NCBI GenBank assembly: GCA_020536535.1
Contig: JAHLWZ010000076.1
Span: 26,102-90,101, forward strand
Length of the DNA: 64,000 bases
From: Pelomyxa schiedti
Lineage: Eukaryota > Evosea > Pelobiontida > Pelomyxidae
Direction of reading: 5' to 3'
Under the pieces are notes generated by a model. It saw only the letters and a program-made list of their open reading frames with translations. It made no database searches and was not told the origin of the DNA. The position numbers and the translations under genes were made by a program. Below, one piece after another: positions 1 through 10,604 of the stretch; position 1 is the stretch's first letter, and every line of letters starts with the position of its first letter.

Positions 1-359
1 ACGTCCTTAGTCTCCAAAATATCGCGATATCCGTAGCACCTGGCTTCGCCGCCGCTTTTCACAGCGCACCAAAACGTGTCATAGCAAGTCTGCTCGCCGT
101 GCGGAAGCACCGGCTTGCACCGGAACGACGCGTCGTCGTGCCCAGGGCCGGTCACTTGGTTCCTGAGATCGCGCATCTCGCCAGGGCAGAACGGCGATCC
201 CGTGGTTCGCCTCGCTACGTTGTTTGGCGGCGTGAACGCGGGTACGCTTTTTGGCCTGTGTCTTCGCCTGCGGGCCACAGTACAGTCCGCTATCACGAAC
301 GCGAGGATCGTCGCACACGTGAGTACCAGTAACGTCCATATTACGAACATGTGGTGCAT
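1..359 (-). CDS. Type II membrane protein, 5' part only (runs off left edge)
   Basis: An open frame starts at an ATG at 359 and continues in frame to the window edge, giving about 119 residues. The first 25 residues form a hydrophobic segment (MFVIWTLLVLTCATILAF) followed by an Arg-rich stretch, which fits a signal anchor with a short cytosolic N-terminus. The remainder is Cys-rich (five cysteines after the anchor) and has a Pro/Thr stem, as in lumenal secretory proteins. Its two minus-strand neighbours are anchored sugar-transferase genes of similar layout, so a Golgi protein is possible, but I see no catalytic motif in the part present. The 3' portion is outside the window. Function is unassigned. 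Confidence 0.5.
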   Translation of the reverse strand, partial: MHHMFVIWTLLVLTCATILAFVIADCTVARRRRHRPKSVPAFTPPNNVARRTTGSPFCPGEMRDLRNQVTGPGHDDASFRCKPVLPHGEQTCYDTFWCAVKSGGEARCYGYRDILETKD

Positions 360-909
360 CTTGTAGATCTTGACGTCTGACCGCTCGTGACACACAACTT
401 CGCCTTTTTCAGTTTTTTCACAGCGTTTGCGAGAATTTTTGGAACTGAAATTTCGTTGACAACGAGAAAAAAAAAAAGGTGCCACGAAGAATTCGAATAG
501 AACGTGGATGTAAGGAGCACTTTTTTTTTTATCAACAGTGGTACTGACCACTGCTCTGATTGTAATTGGGGACAAAACTTCGGATACAAATGTGTAAGCA
601 CAAAGAGTATCTACAACGCGTCTTCGGTTATGTTTTCTCCACAGTGTATCTTCTTGTCCAGGAAGCCTTTTTTCACCAACGAGTCCTCCAAGTAACTACG
701 GGATTGTTAGAAGTGAACCATAAAAAAAAAAGAGATAAGGTGGACACACTTCTCCCATCGGTAAATGAGTGTACCTGCAAAATTGCTTAGCTTGGGTAAA
801 ATACTGACAATCTTACCATTCTTGGGGGGTAAAGTGATGTTGTTTGCACCTGCCGTGGAGCGTAAAAAGTGAATAATCATTGCACCCTTTGAGTACGGGA
901 CTTTCCCTC
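360..909. other. Intergenic spacer
   Basis: About 550 bases between the 5' end of the partial membrane gene and the 3' end of the sugar transferase. It is AT-rich with several A/T homopolymers (for example near 470, 520 and 722). Short frames on both strands lack an ATG plus convincing coding character. It probably holds the promoter of the left-hand gene and the terminator of the right-hand gene. Confidence 0.5.
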
Positions 910-2480
910 TTACGGACCTGTAACGTTTGGCAACGCAAGAGTTAACTGGTTTTCTTTAGTATTTAGTGGAAGATACCCTGCACCATAGCTCACAACCAAA
1001 GTGGAGGTGGGCATTGTATGAAGCTTGGGTGGAGGTTTTCCTGTTTCATTGATATAACTCATGAAAACATTTGTCAGAAGCCCTGGCCCAGCACAGCCCT
1101 TACAATTGTCTTTCTGGTAAGTTTCAAATCTTTGAAGAAAAAACAAAGGAGAGAAGAGTGAACATGGAACTTAAATTGAGTTGGGATATACTACAGCTCA
1201 AGACATCGCCGAATGTAAGGGTGCTGGGGACGAAAGTTGAAAAGAGCGCCATTGTGCGGTATGAAGAACGTTGTTGCATTAGCTGTAGAAGATAAGTTAG
1301 ACAGAAAAAGAAATGAAACACACGGTTTGTTAAGTCGGGATAACAGTCTTGGAAACGTTGAGGAATGCAACTCGGCATTTTGTATCTTTTTGGACAACCA
1401 ACAGCCTCAGTGCGTGAGATGATGTTACTAACAGAGGGGAATTGACGAGTAATCACAAAGTCAAAATCGAGGTAAGTCCCTCCATAAATATATAGCCATG
1501 CCAGGCGCAAGTAATCACTAATGTGATGAAGAACCCATTGTGAGGTTGTATTCGAAGGCACAGTTTTGGGGTCAAAGAATTTTTTAAATTCGTCAAGGTG
1601 CACTCTGAGCCAGTGCGAGCCTGGAATTCCAGAATAAGCAAGCTCATCCAAATTGTAACGTTCAATGATGATAGTTCCCTGCTAGTGTCAGTCTAATGTA
1701 GTATTAAAGGTGACTACTTGTGTGAACTCACTAAAGAAGTCCAGTGGTAGCGTATTAGAATGAATCAAGATAGACCTAAAAACATTGGGAGAGAGGGAAA
1801 AAAAGCTCAGTATACCCTCCCTCATCCCCAAAAGAAACTACATAATACCTATCAGGCATAGTGTTGAATACCGACAGCATAGGGAGTAACATAATGCACT
1901 TTGGAGGCACTTTTCCCTTTGATGTCTCCCAAAAGAAGTGCAAAACAGAGGGTACGCCGTCGCATGCGCTGTGTCCAGCGGCCCCACCTTGCGTGTATTT
2001 GACACGGTTGATAGAATCACCCGCAGAGCAGGGGGGATTGTCTCGCCGGAAAGGCCCGAAGACGTCCGGGTGCGAGACGTAGGGCCCGACGTAGTACCAG
2101 TCGAACACGTCGTCGTCCTCAGCGGTGTGGGTGTAACACTCGTGCTTCGGCGGGACATCGGAAGAGGACGACGACGGCGATGCGGCGGCTTCCTCCTCTT
2201 CGATCCACGCGGAGTGAAGCCGGGCCTGCTCGTATGCGTAGCTTTTTTGTCGCTCCTCCGGGATTATGGGGTGCGCCGAAGACGAGACGCGCCTGTGGGT
2301 GTCCCCATTTTGTTGGTGTCGTTGGCCCTGGGTCTGAAGTTGGTCGACCTGCTGTTGCTGCGGCCAACGAGGTTGATCGTCGACTACGAGGTCGTCTTGG
2401 ATCCACACCAGCCACATCAACGAGATGCACCACAGAGAGCACACCCCCACGACCCACGCCACCAGCACACGTGAACGCAT
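910..2480 (-). CDS. Golgi-type DXD sugar transferase (Gly_transf_sug / GT32-like)
   Basis: A predicted type II membrane glycosyltransferase. Exon 1 (2480-1816) encodes a signal anchor (residues about 4-27, VLVAWVVGVCSLWCISLMWL), a Gln/Ser-rich stem and the start of the catalytic domain (VPSVLHFFWETSKGKVP). After two short introns the next exon has the family signature DYLRLAWLYIYGGTYLDFDF, in which DFD is the DXD motif that binds the metal and nucleotide sugar. A further exon carries FFIPHNGALFNFRPQHPY, the NGAxxxF..HP block of alpha-1,4-galactosyltransferase and GT32 relatives. The last exon ends in VTGP and a stop at 910. Introns are 40-65 nt and all joins keep phase. Donor and acceptor sugars cannot be read from sequence. 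The first exon is GC-rich, the rest AT-rich. Confidence 0.85.
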
Positions 2481-2941
2481 TCGGGTTTAAAAGAAAAAGA
2501 GACGAACCAGATCTCAGGGCAGGCGGTTAGGAGGGTCGAGTGATGGGTGTCAGAACCCGCATTGGCCGCAAGCGAAAGGAAAAAGAAAGATTGGGAAGAA
2601 AGCACAATGGGGTTCTTGGGGTGTCTCTGGGAGGGTTCTTGAGAGATGCATTCCGGATGGGGAAGGGGTGTTCGATCAATGGCACAGTTTGTTGAAGTCT
2701 ATTTTGGTCAAAGTTGTATTGCTTTGAAGGCGGCGAAGGTGTTGAAACGCCTTTTGGGAAATTTGGTTTGTCCCGCCCAGAGAGCTTCATTGAAAATACA
2801 GTGTTTGGCAGCTTAGTTGCTTTTGAAAAAAGGAAAAAAGCAGTAAAAAAGCGGAAAACGGTTTGATTTACAAAATAAAATAAAAAAACAACAACACAAC
2901 AGCCTCAGCAGTACCCGACAGCCCGGATCTACGACACAACA
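2481..2941. other. Divergent promoter region (sugar transferase / Ras)
   Basis: 461 bases between two divergently transcribed genes. It contains a 87-codon ATG-initiated minus-strand frame (2790-2527) that ends just upstream of the sugar transferase start; it looks like no known protein and may be chance or an upstream frame in the leader. The last 130 bases before the Ras ATG are A-rich with C/A tracts, typical of a leader. Confidence 0.4.
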
Positions 2942-3665
2942 ATGAGCAAGTACGAAGACGCACTTCCCTCGGACACGTATAAGATGGTCCTCATTGGTGA
3001 CGGTGGTGTCGGAAAGAGCGCTATTACGCTGTCGCTCACACAGCACATCTTCATCACCGAGTACGATCCTACGATCGAAAACGCTTACCGCAAGCCCATG
3101 TCCGTCGACGACAGAATTTGTGTGTTGGACATTCTGGACACTGCTGGGCAGGAGGAATTCTCTGCCATGGTATGACCGTTGTTCTGGAGAAACCTTTTTT
3201 TTATTGACTTCATTTTCTTAGAGAGAAGCCTATTTCCGCCAGGGGCAAGGGTTTATGATTGTTTGGAGTGTCGGAGACCGCGGAAGCTTCGATTCCGCAG
3301 GCGATTTCTACAGAAAAATCCTCCGAGTGAAAGACGCGGAATCCTTCCCTGTCGTCTTCTGTGGCAACAAGGCCGATTTACCTCCTTCTGAAAGGCTAGT
3401 GTCCGAAGCAGAAGGAAAAGCACTTGGAAAGTCTTGTGGGGGTGCCCCTTATCTTGAGGTAAACTTTTCCTGTCTATATGTAGTAGAGTCTGACCCTTCT
3501 ATCTAGACCTCCGCTAAAGTTCGGTTAAATATCGAAGCTAGCTTTGAGACCCTCATAAGACTTGTCCGTAACTACAATAAAGTTCGCGGGCTTGTTGAGG
3601 ATGACTCTGTTCGCATCAAGAAAAGAACAAAGCGAACCACCAAAGGAGGCTGCACTCTTCTGTAA
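2942..3665 (+). CDS. Ras-family small GTPase
   Basis: A membrane-bound GTP switch of the Ras/Rap class. Three exons join cleanly: 2942-3169, 3222-3458, 3507-3665. The protein shows all G motifs: P-loop GDGGVGKS, effector loop YDPTIENAY, switch [15 protein letters not shown], and ETSAK across the second intron. It ends in a polybasic stretch ([11 protein letters not shown]) and CTLL, a CAAX box whose final Leu predicts geranylgeranylation. The Gly residues equivalent to human Ras 12/13 are present, so the protein should hydrolyse GTP normally. ENAY rather than EDSY in the effector loop is a small departure from Ras. It lies between two minus-strand transferase genes; a RapGAP and a RhoGEF lie further along the window. 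Ras and Rap identity cannot be separated by eye. Confidence 0.95.
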
Positions 3666-3754
3666 ACTCTCTGTGTAGTTTGTGTACATATGAGTTGTAA
3701 CATACCTGAAATTTAAAGAAAAAAACTCCATTTTGCGCAATGTACTTCTTTGTT

Positions 3755-5381
3755 TCAGCAAAAGAGATTTTTTAGTAGCACAACAATTAAGGCCCCAATT
3801 ACAATGATCAGAGAGAAAAGGATGCCAATAGCGTTCATAGGAATGAGAGGGATTCTTACGTGCTGGAACTTCCCTGTGCACATGGGCTTGTGTGCATCAA
3901 AACTTGTGGGATCAGCATGCATCGGATTCAACGGGTTGTGTATGTGCTGAAGTTTGCTCACTGAGCAAGCCGGTTGGTTGGAGATCAGATGCACAAAGGG
4001 TTTCATTGGAGTGGTGGAATCATTGAATAGAAGCTCGGCTCCAGAGAATCCGTCTCCCTGTGGTGTGTTGAGGTTTCAAGGTTTAAATCTCTAAGTAATA
4101 ACCTTTCCGGGAAGTGTCCTGTAGTACTCGTCACTGCGGCTGAAATTAGTTTCTTCCCACAGGCCAGAGTGGAATGACCTGGACCAATGCAGTAAAGCAC
4201 CTGCTCTTGCAGTAATTCATTCGTCAAGATTTCGCGGGCAGGAGAAAGCGGGAAAAGGAACCTGGTGCAGAGGAACCCTCGACATGCCTGTAAAGTACAC
4301 CTCCTGGTGTTATTAAGACTTGGGCCGGGGTTTTCCTCTCTTCGTTTTCGGTCAATTGTAAATTGACTTGAGAAACGGTCTTATCGTGCCTCATAACTTC
4401 CACAGCCTACATATATTTATAGTTGCATCTTTTTTCATTGGATAAAAGATTACATATGAGAGAACAGGATAGGTGAAAATTTCGTCCCACAGTCTATCAT
4501 CGTCAACTACAAGAACATACTCAGACCAGCGGCATAATGTGTAATATGCCATATTTTGTGCATACCCTGTAAATCGAGTGTGAGAGGGAATTGAGTAGTG
4601 CAATGAGGGTGCCTTGCCTTGCCCCTGGAACTCCTGAAAACGAAGAAACAATTAGCCAGGAGGAGCTGGATTGAACTTGGAAATACCACGAAAGAGCTGA
4701 CTTTCTCAAACTGCAGTTTTGATGTCAACTTGGCAGCCCGTGAGTAGTCTCCACTATTGTCAGTCCATACAACCTGGTATCTAGGTTGCTTACAGTGATA
4801 CTTTGATGAAGGGCAGCTGACCTCAGACCAAATTCATCCAACTCCATGTGTCTTATGATGGCAACCAGTACTCTCTCCAGCATTTCATGCCTTCCACAAG
4901 TTATTGATGCTATGCATAAAGTCCCATTCAACTTCAAAAAAAAAAAAGTTAGCCTATAATACCAAATACATGAATACTAGTGGCATTTATTCAATACATG
5001 TTCCCAACCACCAACCTCAGGATAGACTCTTCTCTTCACAGCCAACGAGGAATTCGAAGTTTCCTTTGCAAGCAGCTCCCACCTGGCCTCTCTATTCAAT
5101 TCGTGGTACAAGTAATTATGCTGTCGCGCGCCCGCGCACTCGTCGTAACTGCTGTTGCTGTAATTGCTGTTGCGGGCGCCCGCACCAATTGCCAGATTGG
5201 TTTCGTTGCCGACGACTGCGCTTTGCGCGGAGCTCGTAGAAGAGGACGAGGCAACGTCGTATCGGCCGGGCTCCGGCAGCAACAGACGAGGCCGCACGAC
5301 GGCGTGCAACAGCACAATTAAGACCACAGCCAACGTGACGACGATGCTGACGGCCACCACGCCTCCACGCCAGCAGCGCAT
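3755..5381 (-). CDS. Membrane-anchored glycosyltransferase-like protein with DDD motif
   Basis: The first exon (from ATG 5381) encodes an N-terminal anchor (VVAVSIVVTLAVVLIVLLHAV) and a Ser/Asn-rich stem. Later exons give LNGTLCIASITCGRHEMLER, then VVWTDNSGDYSRAAKL, then FTGYAQNMAYYTLCRWSEYV followed by LVVDDD. This order (beta-strand opening, V.WTDN, N-x-A...EYVL.VDDD) is that of GT-A glycosyltransferases such as the GT2 or GnT-IV-like groups, with DDD as the metal-binding site. A final exon in frame GDGFSGAELLFNDSTTP runs to a stop at 3755 and has a second hydrophobic segment (IGILFSLIIVIGALIVVLL), so the C-terminus may also be membrane-embedded. Splicing between about 4400 and 4050 is uncertain; an alternative frame stops at 4003. 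It is convergent with the Ras gene (90-bp gap). Confidence 0.65.
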
Positions 5382-5576
5382 CGCAGACGAAACGGACGGA
5401 ACAGATGAACACCGGAACTCGAGCGAAAACGTGGAATCATTGAAGTTCGGTTCCCTTGATCAATCTTCAGTTGTTCTGCTCATCGAACGCCGATGGCGAA
5501 CCCGAGGACAGTGATTTGTGGTGTTTGTTGTGTGGCGGCTTTGGTGTGGTGGAGGGCCGTCCTTTCTCATCCTAGA

Positions 5577-6338
5577 ATGTTTATTTTCTTGTGAGTTCGT
5601 GCTCCTTTGCTTTTTTTTTCCTCTCTTAACGGGCCTTTTTTTTCCTTCTCCTCTTGGCCAACAAAACTAGGACCAACTGGGCCAATGCCCTTGCAGCTTG
5701 TTATTTTCTCAGCAGTGTTGCAGCAGACTTGGCTCTTGGGCGTGACTACAGGGAAAAAAGGGGGTGGTTGTTTGGCTTCCAAGGTGCGTTCCTTCGCTTC
5801 GTCACCTCTTTGAACCTTACTGTGCTCCTGATGTTTTGGGTGTGGCTCAAACTCAAATTGAAATTAAGATAGAGGAGGATACACTACCCTTTTCCTTCGC
5901 ATAACTTACAAATAACAACACCCAGGGGCTATTCTTTATCAATCCTCTGAATGTCATGTCTCCAAGGTCAACGTATCCTCTGACTCTCAATGTACTTCAA
6001 CATGTAATTTGCCCGGTTATGCTACTTGTTGAGTGTCTGTACCACCGCATTCCCAGAGCTTTACTTTCCATCATCACTGATTTTGTAATTGCAGTACGAT
6101 TTCCTTTTCTGTCACTTCCTTTATGGCTAATACCGATCATTTTGTCCAGGTTGCTGCAGCAGGGCTTTACCTTGGATACATTGCCTGGCTGCACTATTCT
6201 CACGGTTTCAAATGGCCTTACAGAGTCATTGAAGATGTTGGATTACCCACTATGTTTTTTATTGGCTGTTCCACGATCGCACTTATCAGTCTGTGCCTTA
6301 GGCTTCTGCCACAATCCAAAAAACCCAAAAAGAACTAG
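5577..6338 (+). CDS. AIG1/FAR-17a family membrane hydrolase
   Basis: A multi-pass membrane protein of the androgen-induced gene 1/ADTRP family, whose animal members are threonine hydrolases of fatty-acid esters of hydroxy fatty acids. Exons 5671-5839, 5926-6093 and 6150-6338 join in phase. They give TNWANALAACYFLSSVAADL, LLMFWGLFFINP, LQHVICPVMLLVECLYHRIP and AGLYLGYIAWLHY. The Thr of the first block and the His of QHVICP match the catalytic Thr/His pair known for AIG1. The C-terminus ends in KKPKKN, a possible ER-retrieval-like basic tail. The first short exon is uncertain: I place the ATG at 5577 with a donor near 5600, but another upstream exon is possible. It is convergent with the Gln-rich gene. 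Confidence 0.8.
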
Positions 6339-6435
6339 ACAACACTTCTCTTGTCATTATCAACCTGTACAACAAAAAAGAGAAAAACAAAGAGGTTTTG
6401 AGCTCTATTACGATCGAATGTGGTGACACAGAGAA

Positions 6436-8133
6436 TTACTCAGTGGGTTCCAAAAATTCTGGTGCCTCGTTGTCAGAATCAGCTTCCTCAGTTGACTTGG
6501 ACCGGCCAGAGGAATTCTCATCGGGAATGCAGTGTGTTACTGATTGCATGTCAAGGGTGTCACTCTTTGTTTCTGAATCAACGTCGTTAAGTTGTTCAGT
6601 TTGCTGTTTGAGTGGTGGAGAAGCCGTAGGTGTCACGGCAACGGGGCTGTGGTCCCCACTGTGCTTGCTTGCGTGGCCGCCGTTCATCGAACAGCATAGA
6701 TTATCCGGTGATGGTGTCTTTGGAGGGTGGAGCTGTGGGTAATGTGCCACCAACTCTTCCGCTTGGAGGTGCTGATGCTGGTCGGATGATGCGGGCTGCT
6801 GCGTGTGCAACGAATTCATATTGAGTTGCAGTGGTGGGGATGGAGCTGTTGGGGGAGGCGAGAGGCACATCAAAAGCTGCGGCTGCTGAGGTTGTGTTAA
6901 TATTCCATGCGGTGAATGCGGAGATAACAACTGCTTCTGTTGTGATGGCTGCTGCGATTGTATTTGTTGTTGTTGCTGGGCTATCTGCAAGTGCTGCATA
7001 GAAGAATTTGCAAAGAATACACCGGCTTCGTCGTCCAGTCCCCCAGAACTTACAGTGGCAGCCTGCTGACTCTGCTGAATCTGCTGCTGGGCATGCAAGT
7101 GCATCAATTGCTGCTGAAGGGCTATCATTTGCTGGTGCTGTTGCTGCTCCTGCTTGTGGTGGTATTGCTGTTGCTGCTCCTGTTTTTGTTGCTGCTGCTG
7201 CGAGTGACCTTGTGCGTGATGGTTGTTGGCGTTGGTATTGTTAATACCAATACTACTGCTACTGCTTCCATTGCTAACGATTATATTACTGTTGTTACCT
7301 CCGTTGCTGGTGCTGCTGATGCTGTTGTTAGAGACGGGAGATAGTAACACATCACGGGCGGCGCAATTGAGCCTCGCAAGCTGGCCAAAGTCTGTGGTCA
7401 CGAGGCTAATTTTGGCAACGAACTCAGAAAGGAGCGACCTAAGCACCCGGTTTTCTTCCCTAAGCGAGGCCACCTCCGCCCGCAAAATCCCACAATCCGG
7501 GTCTACAACTCCGCCTCCCATTCCCGTCCCTGTTCCTGTTCCTGTTCCCGCTCCCGCTCCCGCTCCGCTCGAGGTCGCGCACCCGCAACCGGACCCCGGC
7601 GGCATCGCCGAGGAAACGCCGGAGCCCAGCGGGGCGTTGCCGAGGCCGCCGCTTCCCACAATCGAGGATGGCTGCTGTTGGTGGATGTTGTTGCTGGCCA
7701 GGGCGTGGCTGCCGTTGCCTTGTTGTTGCTGTTGCTGTTGCGGTTGTTGTAGGGGCGGGGACAGACTTATGGGAGGATGGAAGACGATGTTCGATGTTGA
7801 GGTAGCAGTTGCGTAGTTTACCGGGCCGTTGGGGTTCAACGCCAATGGGGGCACTAATGGTGGTGGGTGCTTGGTGGGCTGTTGGTATTGCTGTTGTGGT
7901 GGTGGTTGTTGTTGTTGCTGGTGGGATGAAGGCGGGGAGCCGACGATGGTGGGGTGCTGCTGTAGTTGTTGTTGTTGCTGGAGTTGCAGCTGTTGCTGTT
8001 GCAAATGAGCCTGGAAGTGCTGCAGGTGTTGCTGAAATGTATTGTCCATCATTGGTGGTATTTCGGCGTTTTTATTTTTGTTTCGGCTTTTGTTTTTGGC
8101 TCCGGGGGTGCATTTGTTTTGACCTTGGGGCAT
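6436..8133 (-). CDS. Gln-rich protein with leucine-zipper segment
   Basis: A single uninterrupted 565-codon frame, unusual in this intron-dense window. It is dominated by poly-Gln and Gln/His/Pro tracts, with a Gly/Thr run (residues about 190-205) and Asn/Ser tracts. The only ordered-looking part is near residues 215-265, ILRAEVASLREENRVLRSLL, a heptad pattern with Leu spacing typical of a short coiled coil or zipper, followed by FGQLARLNCAARDVLLS. The N-terminus has a basic stretch (KNKSRNKNKN) but it is not next to the zipper, so this is not a standard bZIP. Such proteins are often transcriptional regulators, but the role here is inferred only from composition. The ATG at 8133 is only about 80 bases from the end of the next minus-strand gene. 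Confidence 0.7.
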   Translation of the reverse strand: MPQGQNKCTPGAKNKSRNKNKNAEIPPMMDNTFQQHLQHFQAHLQQQQLQLQQQQQLQQHPTIVGSPPSSHQQQQQPPPQQQYQQPTKHPPPLVPPLALNPNGPVNYATATSTSNIVFHPPISLSPPLQQPQQQQQQQGNGSHALASNNIHQQQPSSIVGSGGLGNAPLGSGVSSAMPPGSGCGCATSSGAGAGAGTGTGTGTGMGGGVVDPDCGILRAEVASLREENRVLRSLLSEFVAKISLVTTDFGQLARLNCAARDVLLSPVSNNSISSTSNGGNNSNIIVSNGSSSSSIGINNTNANNHHAQGHSQQQQQKQEQQQQYHHKQEQQQHQQMIALQQQLMHLHAQQQIQQSQQAATVSSGGLDDEAGVFFANSSMQHLQIAQQQQQIQSQQPSQQKQLLSPHSPHGILTQPQQPQLLMCLSPPPTAPSPPLQLNMNSLHTQQPASSDQHQHLQAEELVAHYPQLHPPKTPSPDNLCCSMNGGHASKHSGDHSPVAVTPTASPPLKQQTEQLNDVDSETKSDTLDMQSVTHCIPDENSSGRSKSTEEADSDNEAPEFLEPTE

Positions 8134-8213
8134 GCATTAGCTGATGTCCATTCGTAGAAGCAAAATAAAGTCTCTTTTGTTTCGCACCACAAAAGAATTT
8201 TAAGTTCTGTGCG

Positions 8214-10476
8214 TTAGAGCCCAGGCCACTTGGAAGCATTGAGGTCAAAGTGTCGTAGTGGGTTAGGTGTAGTGTAACGGCCACGACCACGACCACGGCC
8301 TCGGCCGGGCCGGCCGGGTAGAGGAGGAGGAAGGTCCCAAGGTTCGGGAGTTGCCGGGGAGCACCAATCGACTTTAGGTGCCTGTTCGGTGGTCTCCTCT
8401 GGTACTGAGGACGGTTCTCGGGGCGCTGGGAGGTCCGGCTCCGGCTCGGCGGAGCTGCGGGCTGTTGTTGGAGGGGGAGGTCTGTGTACCCGTCCCCGTG
8501 CCGAGGCAAAACCACGAGTGGGAGCTCCTCTCATAGTACTGGGGCCGCCTCTCTCACCCCTTCCACCTCTCATTCCTCTGAAACCTCTGAAGGAACCTCT
8601 TCTCGGAGTATCATTATTTCCCCTTCCTCTGCCGCCCCTGTGGCTCCCCTGCTCAGGGGGTGGTTCCTCTTCCAGCTCAGTCAATTCCTCTGGCACAGTC
8701 TGCCTCTTGGTGAATTCTTTCACTGGGCTTTCGACGGCCCCTGCTGCACGTAGCATGGCTTCTACAGCAGAATTTTTCTCGGCAATAGAAATCCGTAGAG
8801 CGTTCCAGCCGTGATTATCTGTGCTGTTGATTTCCACGCGGGGATGTGCAAGTAGTGCGGCAATAATTGACTGTTGGTCCATGACAGGGTCGTGGGTAGG
8901 TGTCTTATTGGTAGTAGCTGTTCCTTGATGTGGTTGTGTGGAGACATGCTTCTGTTTGTAGTTGGAGTGGTTTTTGCTCTCCCGGTAACGAGGGTTTGGC
9001 TGGTGCTTGAGGTTTTTGTTTTTTGAGGTTTTGGTATCTGGGCTCGGTGGAAGATTCGTTTCAACTGGTCCGATAATGTTTTTCGAGGCAATATGGAGTG
9101 CAGTTTGGCCTGCAGTGGTCTTGGAATCAGGTTCAATCTCGGGGTGTGCCAGCAATAATTTGACAATTGTGAGAAACCCTCTTTTCGCGTTGAGCTAAAG
9201 TATTTGTGAAAAAAAAATTATACCTTTTACAGGCAATATGAAGTGCTGTCCATTTACGGCTGTTGAGAGGTAGATTGACATCTACACCTGATTCGATGGC
9301 TTTCTGTACAAGAAGTATGTCACCTCTATTGATGGCACTGCTGAACATGGATAACACAGCAGGATGGCTTGGTTTTTCATGCACCACCGTATCAACAAAT
9401 CTTTTGTTTCAGTTACGAGTCGATCAAAGGTTTTTTCCCCGTACACAGAAAGAGATCGGTAATTCTTTACTGCAAGTTGTAGAGTAGACTGTCCTTTTCT
9501 CTCCCCAACTGCCCTTGTAACAGTAGTCTTACTAGGGCACAGGGAAGCGGTTTTATGCAAAAATGCATCCCAATGTCTACCACTACAATATTTGCCACTG
9601 AGTGTCAATTTAAGTATGGCATCGGTAATGATTTTGGCTACCGAAATATGGCCACTCGCTAGGGCAATGTGAAGAGCTGTTTTATTGGTTTTGCTCTACT
9701 TCCGTGAGAAAAGTTGTAATGACAAATGAATACCTTGAGGAAAGGTGACACCGAGTGAGAAAGAAGTTTTTCCACGGCCGCAATATGATTATGCCTGGCT
9801 GCCACCATCAATGCAGTCCACCTTAGCGAGATAAGAGGGAGTGAAGAGCAACAAATACGGTTGGATGAGGTACCCATTATTATTTTGTGCGTCCATCTTA
9901 ACTCCATAATTAAAGAGTATTTCGATAGAATCGCAGGAGTTGTGACGACTTGCCAGATGCAGAGGAGTTGCCTTAAAAAAAAAAAAAGCAGCACTGGTAA
10001 ATTGGTACTCATATTGTTTATGCATACACCATATCTATCAGGAGCATTCGAATTAGCTCCTAATTTTAGAAGGCTAGTCACCCATTCCGACTTATTCAAT
10101 TTGCATGCAATGTGGAGAAGGGTCTAGGAACGTTGGATGGGTCTAACGATGAATAGGAAACAAACTCTCTTTCTGCATGAGGTCACTGAAGAAACAAGAA
10201 GAGGAAGGTTTTCTGGTGTTTTTTCCTCATGATCGGTATCTGAACTCCGGCAAGAAAACGACTCAAGTATTTCTCTGTTTTGTATTACTGGTGTTGACCA
10301 AAACACTAAAGTAATCGTAGCATGCCTGAAATCTAACTTAGCTTTCCAGAGAGGATACCGTTTCTCTTTGGGAATTTCTTCAATTTTTAGTATTCCAGGG
10401 GATTCCCTCAAAACTAAATATTTTCCAGATCCTTGCGTTTTATCATTTTTATTTTGACTTCTGAACTTACACGCAT
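8214..10476 (-). CDS. Ankyrin-repeat protein with RGG-rich C-terminus
   Basis: Multi-exon gene. Ankyrin repeats are read in order along the minus strand: TLLHIACKLNKSEWVTSLLK, ATPLHLASRHNSCDSIEILF, WTALMVAARHNHIAAVEKLL, WTALHIACKR, TALHIASKN and NALRISIAEKN, with the usual L..A...G.....V..LL spacing. The last exon (from about 9155) then turns into a Glu/Pro region and a long RGG/RGR tract (RGSFRGFRGMRGGRGERGG and a later GRGRGRGRGRY), as in RNA-binding proteins, and ends DLNASKWPGL. Before the repeats is about 100 residues of unrecognised sequence (RESPGILKIEEIPKEKRYPL). The start is uncertain: ATG 10476 would give a 4-base first coding exon; an open frame without ATG extends upstream to about 10740, so joining to the next gene cannot be excluded. 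Confidence 0.65.
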
Positions 10477-10604
10477 TAGAAATATCAATAAAGAGCTCCA
10501 ATACCGTGGTTTTTGTTTAAAAAATCGGCGTTGTCTTACAAATACCTTTCTACGCCGGCCTCGTTTGTGAAAAACCTCTGAATCACCAGCCTCAGTCACT
10601 GTCT

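Noticed and set aside
2527-2790. 87-codon ATG-initiated minus-strand frame upstream of the sugar transferase
   Set aside because: Lies in a divergent promoter, no homology recognised; may be chance or a leader frame.
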